Source of the DNA: Streptomyces sp. NBC_00377
GTDB taxonomy: Bacteria; Actinomycetota; Actinomycetes; Streptomycetales; Streptomycetaceae
Length of the DNA: 64,000 bases
Assembly (NCBI RefSeq): GCF_036075115.1
Contig: NZ_CP107958.1
Location: forward strand, 3,348,001 to 3,412,000
Direction of reading: 5' to 3'
Shown here: positions 39,108-46,449 of the stretch, piece by piece
How the letters are laid out: each line of letters starts with the position of its first letter
Numbering within the stretch: the stretch's first letter is position 1
Position numbers and translations under genes: made by a program
Notes under the pieces: model-generated
Told to the model about the DNA's origin: nothing
What the model saw: the letters and a program-made list of their open reading frames with translations, nothing else
The model's database searches: none

Positions 39108-39941
39108 TTGGCCACTGGTACGGAACCCTCACCCACCGACCACCGTCCCCCGAGCGGCGTACGCGGCGCCGGACGCGCCGCGATCGCCGCTCCCCATCTA
39201 CGGACCGACCGCTGGTGGCTCGCCCCCGCGGCCACCGCCGCCGGGCTGCTGGCGTTCGTCGTCTACTCGACCTGGCGCGCCTTCGCGAACGCGCACTACT
39301 ACGCGGCGCCGTACGTCTCGCCGTTCTACTCCCCGTGTCTGGCGGACAACTGCGAGACGATGCGGCACGGCCCCAACGCGGAGATCTTCGGCGCCTGGTG
39401 GGGCCTCTCGCCCGCGATCCTGATCCTCGTCTTCCCGCTCGGCTTCCGCCTGACCTGCTACTACTACCGCAAGGCCTACTACCGCGGCTTCTGGGCGTCC
39501 CCGCCCGCCTGCGCGGTGGCCGAGCCGCACCGCAAGTACACCGGCGAGACCCGCTTCCCGCTGATCCTCCAGAACATCCACCGGTACTTCTTCTACGCGG
39601 CGATCGTCGTCGCCGGGATCCTCACCTACGACACCGTGCTCACCTTCCGCGACGAGCACTACGCGTGGGGCCACATGGGCCTGGGGACCCTGGTCTTCCT
39701 GCTGAACGTCGCGCTGATCTGGGCGTACACGATCTCCTGCCACTCCTGCCGGCACATCGTCGGCGGTCAGCTGAAGCACTTCTCCAGGCACCCCGTGCGC
39801 TACCGGGCATGGCGGCTGGTGGGGAAGCTGAACGCCCGTCACATGCTGCTGGCGTGGGCGTCGCTGGTGAGCGTGGCGCTCGCCGACTTCTACGTCTATC
39901 TCGTCGCGTCCGGTGTCTTCGACGATCCGAGGTTTTTCTAG
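39108..39941 (+). CDS. sdhC: Succinate dehydrogenase membrane anchor, actinobacterial Sdh1 type
   Basis: 277 aa, starting at TTG (39108) with GGAG 7 nt upstream. About five membrane helices (WLAPAATAAGLLAFVVYS; ILILVFPLGFRL; YFFYAAIVVAGILTY; GTLVFLLNVALIWAY; LLAWASLVSVALADFYVYLV). Histidines next to helices (NIHRYFF, HSCRHIV, RHMLL) could ligate heme. The trio of lengths 277/645/256 closely matches the M. tuberculosis Rv0249c-Rv0247c (Sdh1) operon, which supports this assignment. It anchors SdhAB and passes electrons to quinone. Confidence 0.88.
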   Translation: MATGTEPSPTDHRPPSGVRGAGRAAIAAPHLRTDRWWLAPAATAAGLLAFVVYSTWRAFANAHYYAAPYVSPFYSPCLADNCETMRHGPNAEIFGAWWGLSPAILILVFPLGFRLTCYYYRKAYYRGFWASPPACAVAEPHRKYTGETRFPLILQNIHRYFFYAAIVVAGILTYDTVLTFRDEHYAWGHMGLGTLVFLLNVALIWAYTISCHSCRHIVGGQLKHFSRHPVRYRAWRLVGKLNARHMLLAWASLVSVALADFYVYLVASGVFDDPRFF

Positions 39942-39973
39942 ATGCTGCCGAACCTGATGAGTGGGGCCTGCTG

Positions 39974-41911
39974 ATGTCCGTGGTCGACCGCCAGGAGTGG
40001 GACGTGGTCGTGGTCGGCGCGGGAGGCGCCGGACTGCGCGCCGCCATCGAGGCCCGCGAGCGCGGCGCCCGCACCGCCGTCATCTGCAAGTCGCTGTTCG
40101 GCAAGGCGCACACCGTGATGGCCGAGGGCGGCATCGCGGCGGCGATGGCCAACGCCAACGAGCACGACAGCTGGCAGGTCCACTTCCGCGACACCCTGCG
40201 CGGCGGCAAGTTCCTGAACCAGTGGCGGATGGCCGAACTGCACGCCCAGGAGGCCCCGGACCGGGTCTGGGAGCTGGAGACCTGGGGCGCGCTCTTCGAC
40301 CGCACCAAGGACGGCCGGATCTCCCAGCGCAACTTCGGCGGCCACGAGTACCCGCGCCTCGCACACGTCGGCGACCGTACGGGCCTGGAGCTGATCCGCA
40401 CGCTCCAGCAGAAGATCGTCTCGCTCCAGCAGGAGGACCACCGCGAGACCGGTGACTACGAGTCCCGGCTGAAGGTCTTCCAGGAGTGCACGGTCACCCG
40501 CGTCCTCAAGGACGGCTCCCGGGTGAGCGGCGTCTTCGCCTACGAGCGCGAGACCGGCCGGTTCTTCGTCCTCCAGGCGCCCGCCGTGGTGATCGCGACG
40601 GGCGGCATCGGCAAGTCCTTCAAGGTGACGTCGAACTCGTGGGAGTACACGGGCGACGGCCACGCGCTGGCCCTGCTCGCCGGTGCTCCCCTGCTGAACA
40701 TGGAGTTCGTGCAGTTCCACCCGACGGGCATGGTCTGGCCGCCGTCGGTGAAGGGCATCCTCGTCACCGAGTCGGTGCGCGGCGACGGCGGGGTGCTCAG
40801 GAACTCCGACGGAAAACGCTTCATGTTCGACTACGTCCCCGACGTCTTCAAGGAGAAGTACGCCGAGTCGGAGGAGGAGGGCGACCGCTGGTACGAGGAC
40901 CCGGACCACAACCGGCGTCCGCCGGAGCTGCTCCCCCGTGACGAGGTGGCACGGGCGATCAACTCGGAAGTGAAGGCGGGCCGCGGCTCCCCGCACGGAG
41001 GGGTCTTCCTGGACGTGTCGACGCGGATGCCGGCCGAGGTCATCAAACGCCGGCTGCCTTCCATGTACCACCAGTTCAAGGAGCTGGCGGACGTCGACAT
41101 CACCGCGGAGGCCATGGAGGTCGGACCGACCTGTCACTACGTGATGGGCGGCATCGCCGTCGACTCCGACACGGCCGCCGCCCGCGGGGTGCCGGGGCTG
41201 TTCGCGGCCGGCGAGGTGGCCGGCGGCATGCACGGCTCCAACCGGCTGGGCGGGAACTCCCTCTCCGACCTGCTGGTGTTCGGCCGCCGGGCGGGACTGC
41301 ACGCCGCCCGCCACGCGGCGGACCCGGCCGAGAGCCGCCCGGCGGTGGACGACGAGCAGGTCGCCGCGGCGGCCGCCGAGGCACTGCGGCCGTTCTCCGC
41401 GGAGGGCGCCGGCGACCCCGGCGGCCGGCCGCCCGAGAACCCGTACACCCTCCACCAGGAACTCCAGCAGACCATGAACGACCTGGTCGGCATCATCCGC
41501 CGCGAGGGCGAGATGGAGCACGCCCTGGAGAAGCTGGCCGAGCTGCGCGTACGGGCCTGGCGGGCCGGGGTGGAGGGGCACCGGCAGTTCAACCCCGGCT
41601 GGCACCTCGCGCTCGACCTGCGGAACATGCTGCTGGTCAGCGAGTGCGTGGCCCGGGCCGCCCTGGAACGCACCGAGTCGCGCGGCGGGCACACCCGTGA
41701 GGACCACCCGGCGATGGACCGCGCGTGGCGCAACGTCAACCTGCTGTGCGCGCCGGCCGGCCCCGGTGACGGCCCGGCGGAGGCGGACCCCCTGCGCGGC
41801 CGGATCACCCTCACCCGCGAGACCACCGAGCCCATCCGCCCCGACCTGCTCGCCCTCTTCGAGAAGGAGGAGCTGGTCAAGTACCTCACCGAAGAGGAGC
41901 TGTACGAATGA
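39974..41911 (+). CDS. sdhA: Succinate dehydrogenase/fumarate reductase flavoprotein subunit
   Basis: 645 aa from the ATG at 39974. The dinucleotide-binding motif is VVVVGAGGAGLRAAIEA. AHTVMAEGGIAAAM is the region that carries the covalent-FAD histidine in the family. Active-site segments include FVQFHPTGMVWP, GPTCHYVMGGI and GSNRLGGNSLSDLLVFG. It oxidises succinate to fumarate at the cytoplasmic face. Overlaps sdhB by ATGA. The extra loop EEEGDRWYEDPDHNRRPPELL is a feature of the Sdh1 type. Confidence 0.94.
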   Translation: MSVVDRQEWDVVVVGAGGAGLRAAIEARERGARTAVICKSLFGKAHTVMAEGGIAAAMANANEHDSWQVHFRDTLRGGKFLNQWRMAELHAQEAPDRVWELETWGALFDRTKDGRISQRNFGGHEYPRLAHVGDRTGLELIRTLQQKIVSLQQEDHRETGDYESRLKVFQECTVTRVLKDGSRVSGVFAYERETGRFFVLQAPAVVIATGGIGKSFKVTSNSWEYTGDGHALALLAGAPLLNMEFVQFHPTGMVWPPSVKGILVTESVRGDGGVLRNSDGKRFMFDYVPDVFKEKYAESEEEGDRWYEDPDHNRRPPELLPRDEVARAINSEVKAGRGSPHGGVFLDVSTRMPAEVIKRRLPSMYHQFKELADVDITAEAMEVGPTCHYVMGGIAVDSDTAAARGVPGLFAAGEVAGGMHGSNRLGGNSLSDLLVFGRRAGLHAARHAADPAESRPAVDDEQVAAAAAEALRPFSAEGAGDPGGRPPENPYTLHQELQQTMNDLVGIIRREGEMEHALEKLAELRVRAWRAGVEGHRQFNPGWHLALDLRNMLLVSECVARAALERTESRGGHTREDHPAMDRAWRNVNLLCAPAGPGDGPAEADPLRGRITLTRETTEPIRPDLLALFEKEELVKYLTEEELYE

Positions 41912-42678
41912 GCAGCTACGACGCCCACTTCAAGGTGTGGCGGGGTGATGTGCGGGGCGGCGGACTGGACGACTTCGACGTCGAGGTGAACGACGGTGAG
42001 GTGGTGCTCGACATCATCCACCGCCTCCAGTCCACCCAGGCGCCCGACCTGGCCGTCCGCTGGAACTGCAAGGCGGGCAAGTGCGGTTCGTGTTCCGCGG
42101 AGATCAACGGGCGGCCCCGGCTGCTGTGCATGACCCGTATGTCGGTGTTCGACCGGGAGGAGACGATCACCGTCACGCCCCTTCGTGCCTTCCCCGTGAT
42201 CCGTGATCTCGTCACGGACGTCGGCTTCAACTACCGCAAGGCGCGGGAGGTCCCGGCGTTCGTGCCGCCCGAGGGGGTCGGCCCCGGCGAGTACCGGATG
42301 TTCCAGGAGGACGTGGACCGCTCACAGGAGTTCCGCAAGTGCATCGAGTGCTTCCTGTGTCAGGACACCTGCCATGTCGTGCGTGACCACGAGGAGAACA
42401 AGACGGCGTTCGCGGGCCCGCGCTTCCTCATGCGGGTCGCCGAACTGGACATGCACCCGCTGGACGCGGCCGAGGAGAGCGGCCTGGACCGGCGGCGCAC
42501 GGCCCAGGACGAACACGGCCTCGGCTACTGCAACATCACCAAGTGCTGCACGGAGGTCTGCCCCGAAGGCATCAAGATCACGGACAACGCGCTCATCCCG
42601 CTGAAGGAACGCGCCGTCGACCGCAAGTACGACCCGCTGGTGTGGCTGGGCTCGAAGATCAGGAGGCGGTCTTCGTAG
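41908..42678 (+). CDS. sdhB: Succinate dehydrogenase/fumarate reductase iron-sulfur subunit
   Basis: 256 aa. The [2Fe-2S] motif is CKAGKCGSCSAEINGRPRLLC around residues 52-72. The C-terminal ferredoxin-like part has CIECFLCQDTC and CNITKCCTEVCPEG for the remaining clusters. It relays electrons from SdhA FAD to the SdhC quinone site. Its 3' end overlaps the convergent membrane-protein gene by 20 nt. Confidence 0.94.
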   Translation: MSSYDAHFKVWRGDVRGGGLDDFDVEVNDGEVVLDIIHRLQSTQAPDLAVRWNCKAGKCGSCSAEINGRPRLLCMTRMSVFDREETITVTPLRAFPVIRDLVTDVGFNYRKAREVPAFVPPEGVGPGEYRMFQEDVDRSQEFRKCIECFLCQDTCHVVRDHEENKTAFAGPRFLMRVAELDMHPLDAAEESGLDRRRTAQDEHGLGYCNITKCCTEVCPEGIKITDNALIPLKERAVDRKYDPLVWLGSKIRRRSS

Positions 42679-42991
42679 ACGCCGGGGGCAGCCCGGGCGT
42701 GCGGCCGGGCCGCCGGGCGAGCGCCTGCACGCCGAGCCCGGCGAGGTTGAGGGCCATCCCGGCCGGCGGGACGTAGAAGTCCACCGTCCGGCCCTCGGGG
42801 GCCAGCGGGCCCAGGAAGAGGAAGACGCCGATACCCAGGGCGCTCATCAGGGCGCCCGCCCCCCACAGCCGCGGCCGCGTCACCAGGCCGCGGCTGCGCG
42901 GCGGCACCCACTCCAGGGTGACGGCCGCGATGCCGAACGCAGCCATGATCGTCACGCAGACGACACCCGTACCCACCAGTGCCCAGTACAT
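42659..42991 (-). CDS. Small membrane protein with three helices
   Basis: 110 aa from the ATG at 42991. Hydrophobic segments: YWALVGTGVVCVTIMAAFGIAAVTL, LWGAGALMSALGIGVFLFLGPL, and PPAGMALNLAGLGVQALA. It starts 4 nt after the stop of the GH18-like gene, so it is probably co-translated with it. Converges with and overlaps sdhB by 20 nt. No family recognised. Confidence 0.65.
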   Translation of the reverse strand: MYWALVGTGVVCVTIMAAFGIAAVTLEWVPPRSRGLVTRPRLWGAGALMSALGIGVFLFLGPLAPEGRTVDFYVPPAGMALNLAGLGVQALARRPGRTPGLPPASTKTAS

Positions 42992-42995
42992 GCGC

Positions 42996-44261
42996 TCATG
43001 GTCCCGCCGTCTGCGGTGCACGCAAAGGGATTTGACCCCGTGATGGCCCTGTTTCCCCAAACGACATGCCCTGACGGACCCAGCCCTTCTCGTACGACGT
43101 CCAGTCCTGCTCGGTGGCCGCGAAGTCCACGTAGGCCGCGACGCCGAAGTTCTCACGGTGGGCGTCGGTGCGGGACAGACCCAGCCGGACACCCCGGACG
43201 GCGGCGGCGACGGTCTCGGCATGGTTCCAGTGGCCGAACCGGTTCTCGTGGTAGAAGGGCAGGCCCATCAGCAGATCGGTGGAGCGCGGGGTGACCTCCA
43301 GGGCGAGGGACGTCTGCTGGGCGACGTATCCGCCGTAGGTGCTCTCCAGGGGCTGCATGGTGTCGTACGACATCACGGCGATCTGGTCGACGCGGCGGGC
43401 GACCTGGCCGAAGAACTTCTGCGACCACCACTTGGGGTGGCCGGCGGTCGTGCCCCAGAAGGAGTGGAAGCCGGGGATCGGGTCGATCTGGTGGGCCGCG
43501 ACGGAGAGCTGGGCGCCGCGGGCACGGGTGACGGCCCGCAGGGAGTCGAGGAGGGTGAGGTAGTCGCCGTCGTCGGAGTGCAGCGGCTCGAGGTCGAAGT
43601 GGGCGCCCTGGAAGCCGGCGGCGAGGATCTCGCGGGTGGACCGCACGACCGCGGCGCGGGTCTGCGCCCGCTCCAGCCGCATGCCGTCCGGGCTCTCGGT
43701 GGCGAGGACGTCGCCCAGCCAGGCCTGGACGCGGAGCGTCGGCGCCTCCCGGTGGACAGCGGCGATGAACGGCCCCGCGTCGGCGTACGCGGACGCCGGG
43801 AGCGTGCCGTCGTGCTCCAGAGGGCCGGCGTGGACGTAGAGGTCGCGGATGCCGGTGTCCCGGAGCCGGGCGGCCAGGGCCTTGACGTCGGCGTCGGTTT
43901 TGCGGCCGTCGACCCAGGCGTGGCCCAGCCAGATGGCGTCCTTGCCGCGGGAGTACGTGCCGTCGGCCGGGTCGCCCAGGTAGTTCAGACGAAGGGCGGT
44001 CTCGGCGGCGAGGACCGGGGCGAGGAGGAGCAGCACGAGGGCGAGGGCACACCGACGCACCAGCCGCCGACGGCGCCTCTTGGCCTGCGCCGCGGGCGAC
44101 TCGGTCCGCGCGCTCGCCGTCACCGCCGCGGTCGCCTCTCCCGGCTCCGGCCCCGCCGCGGTCTCCGTATCCGTCTCCGAATCCGTGTCCCTCGCGGCCC
44201 CCGCCCCCGTCCCTGACCCGGTCTCCGTCTCGGTCTCCGTCTGGCCCGGTGGCCGTTCCAT
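42996..44261 (-). CDS. Membrane-anchored GH18-like (beta/alpha)8 barrel protein
   Basis: 421 aa from the ATG at 44261, with GAGGGGG upstream. A repetitive acidic cytoplasmic N-terminus (TETETETGSGTG; DSETDTETAAG) leads to a basic cluster (AKRRRRRLVRRC) and one membrane helix. The external part looks like a chitinase-family barrel: strand-end motif GFQGAHFDLEPLHSDDGDYL recalls DxxDxE, and QIAVMSYDTMQPLES recalls the downstream barrel strand. The DxE triad is incomplete (FDLEP), so catalysis is uncertain. It may act on or bind a wall glycan. Confidence 0.65.
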   Translation of the reverse strand: MERPPGQTETETETGSGTGAGAARDTDSETDTETAAGPEPGEATAAVTASARTESPAAQAKRRRRRLVRRCALALVLLLLAPVLAAETALRLNYLGDPADGTYSRGKDAIWLGHAWVDGRKTDADVKALAARLRDTGIRDLYVHAGPLEHDGTLPASAYADAGPFIAAVHREAPTLRVQAWLGDVLATESPDGMRLERAQTRAAVVRSTREILAAGFQGAHFDLEPLHSDDGDYLTLLDSLRAVTRARGAQLSVAAHQIDPIPGFHSFWGTTAGHPKWWSQKFFGQVARRVDQIAVMSYDTMQPLESTYGGYVAQQTSLALEVTPRSTDLLMGLPFYHENRFGHWNHAETVAAAVRGVRLGLSRTDAHRENFGVAAYVDFAATEQDWTSYEKGWVRQGMSFGETGPSRGQIPLRAPQTAGP

Positions 44262-44354
44262 CGCGGTTCCCCCTCGCGTGTGTTCCGCCCCACGGTCCCC
44301 ACCTCGGGTGTATCCCGGTCGCGGGCCCGTTTGCACGGCCATACGCTCCCGAAT

Positions 44355-46424
44355 GTGACCTCTTCCTTGCTCCGGGGCCGGCGGCGGCGTGCGACCTCGC
44401 ACATATCCGTGCGGGTGGCCCACGCCGTGCTGGGCGGTGCGGTCGGGGTCGTGTGGCTGGTGTTGCCAGGGATGACGTCCGGTGACGACGCTCCGGTTGC
44501 GATCAAGAACCCGGTGCACGGCGCGCGTGCCGCCGCGGCCGAGGACGACGAGCGGTCCACCGTCGACCTGGTGCTGCCGCTCGTGGCGGTCGGCGCGGCC
44601 GGCGCGGTCGCCGGTTACGGGTACGTCCGGCGCGTACGGCGCGCCCGCGTCCGGACGACTCCCGGGGACGCCGGCAGCCCGCCGCCGAGGATCTCGCCGC
44701 CCCTCACCGCCCCCGACGAGCAGGCCTGCGCGGCACTGGTCGAGGCGGACAACCGGGTCCGGGCGGCGCGCGACGAACTCGGTTTCGCGCAGGCGCTGTG
44801 CCCGGCGGAGGAACTGGAGGACGTCCGCCGGGCCGTGCGCGAGGCGGAGACCGAACTCGCCGCCGCGTTCCGGATGCGGCAGCGGTACGACGAGGGGGTG
44901 CCGGCCGAGGAGGACGCCCGGGGGCACGCGCTCGCCGGGATCGTGGGACGCTGCGACGAGGTCGGGCATCGGCTGGACGCCGTGTCCGACGGGTTCGGAC
45001 GGCTGCGGGGGCTGGACCGGGGCGTGGGTGAGGCGTTGGCCGTCGCCGAGGGCCGGTTCCGGGAACTGGCGGGGCGTACGGGGGCCTCGGAGGCAGTCCT
45101 CGCCGAGCTTCGGGCCCGGTACGCGCCGACCGCCACCGCGTCCGTCACCGGAAGCGTCGAACAGGCCAAGGACCGCCTGCTGTTCGCCACGGTCCGGCTC
45201 AACCGGGCACGCCAGTCGGCCGACGCGGGACGACCGGAGCCGGCGGTCCGGCATCTGCGCGCCGCCGAGGGCGCCGTGAACCAGGCCGCCGTCTTCGTCG
45301 AGGGCGTCGACCGGCTGGCCGCCGAACTGAAGGAGGCGGAGCGGACGGTGCCGGCCGCCCTCACGGGCGCGGAGGCGGAACTGGCCCGGGCGAGACAGCA
45401 GCTGTCCCCGCCCCCCACGCCCTCACTCCCACCGGGGCCCCGCGCCGACGCCCCGCACACCGGCGGCCCCCGCCCGGGCGGCCCGCACACCCGCGGCCCG
45501 CACACCGGCGGGGAGGACGGACACCGGCCGACTCCCGACCCGACCGGCCCGGCACCGGCCGACCCGTCACAGGTCGAACCGCGGCCCGGCGCTACGGCGC
45601 ACGCCTCAGGTGTGGACCGCCCGACCCCCCACCCGGCCGACCCGCACCCGGCCGAACCGTCCCGCCCGTCAGCACAGCCCTCGGACCGACACCCGCCGAC
45701 ACCCCGTCCCGCCGACCCGACCCCCGCGCAACCGCACCCCACCCCATCGCCGCCCGCCTCAGATGTAGACCGGCCGACCCCCCACCCGGCCGGACCGCAC
45801 TCCGGCCCGTCGCCACAGCCGTCGGGGCGACACCGGCGCACCCCCCACCCCGTCGGCCCGAGCCCGGTGCCGGCCCCGGGTCCGGTGTCACCGCACCTCA
45901 CGGCCGAGGCGCGGGCGGTGGCGGTGACGCATGCCGATGCCGTGCTCGGGTCCGTGCGGCAGGAGTTGACGGGAGGGCGGGCCTGGGATCCCGTCGAGGT
46001 GTTGCGTCGGGTCGTGCGGGCGGCCGCGCCGGTCGCCTCGGGGCGGGCCGGGGTGCTGCCGGCCGCCGCCCTGATCACCGCCCGCATCTCCACCGCGGCC
46101 GCTGCCGACTTCGTCGCGACGCACCGGGGTGTCGTCGGAGCCGCCGCACGGACGCGGCTCGCGGAGGCGGAACGGCTTCTCGCGACGGGAGACCCGGCGG
46201 ACCGCCCGCCCGCCGACATCCTCGCCCTGGAGGCTCGAGAGCTGGCCGAGCTCGATGTGCGGGCGCACGGGAACCCGTACGCGGGCGCCGAAGGCACGGC
46301 GGGCACCGGCGGGGCCGTGCTCGGTGGCATCGTCCCGGCCGAGAATCCCGAGAACGGGACGCCCGCGGGCTTCGACGGCGGGGCCGGGCCCGCCCGCACG
46401 CTTCAGGCCCCCGAACCCGGGTGA
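44355..46424 (+). CDS. Membrane protein with helical domain and Pro/His-rich low-complexity region
   Basis: 689 aa from the GTG at 44355 (product begins MTSSLLRGRRRRATS). Two hydrophobic segments occur near residues 20-40 (VAHAVLGGAVGVVWLVLPG) and 70-90 (VLPLVAVGAAGAVAGYGYV). A long helical region (about 125-350) resembles the C-terminal helical part of actinobacterial TPM-domain proteins, but the TPM domain itself is absent. Residues ~360-520 are low complexity with PHPADPHPAEP-like repeats. The C-terminal ~150 residues are helical again. Divergent from the GH18-like gene. No function known. Confidence 0.65.
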   Translation: MTSSLLRGRRRRATSHISVRVAHAVLGGAVGVVWLVLPGMTSGDDAPVAIKNPVHGARAAAAEDDERSTVDLVLPLVAVGAAGAVAGYGYVRRVRRARVRTTPGDAGSPPPRISPPLTAPDEQACAALVEADNRVRAARDELGFAQALCPAEELEDVRRAVREAETELAAAFRMRQRYDEGVPAEEDARGHALAGIVGRCDEVGHRLDAVSDGFGRLRGLDRGVGEALAVAEGRFRELAGRTGASEAVLAELRARYAPTATASVTGSVEQAKDRLLFATVRLNRARQSADAGRPEPAVRHLRAAEGAVNQAAVFVEGVDRLAAELKEAERTVPAALTGAEAELARARQQLSPPPTPSLPPGPRADAPHTGGPRPGGPHTRGPHTGGEDGHRPTPDPTGPAPADPSQVEPRPGATAHASGVDRPTPHPADPHPAEPSRPSAQPSDRHPPTPRPADPTPAQPHPTPSPPASDVDRPTPHPAGPHSGPSPQPSGRHRRTPHPVGPSPVPAPGPVSPHLTAEARAVAVTHADAVLGSVRQELTGGRAWDPVEVLRRVVRAAAPVASGRAGVLPAAALITARISTAAAADFVATHRGVVGAAARTRLAEAERLLATGDPADRPPADILALEARELAELDVRAHGNPYAGAEGTAGTGGAVLGGIVPAENPENGTPAGFDGGAGPARTLQAPEPG

Positions 46425-46449
46425 CCGTCCGCCGGAGCCGGGAGCGGGG

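Noticed and set aside
39215..39973. Upstream extension of the sdhA frame through sdhC
   Set aside because: The extension is an alternative frame of sdhC; the ATG at 39974 gives the standard SdhA N-terminus.
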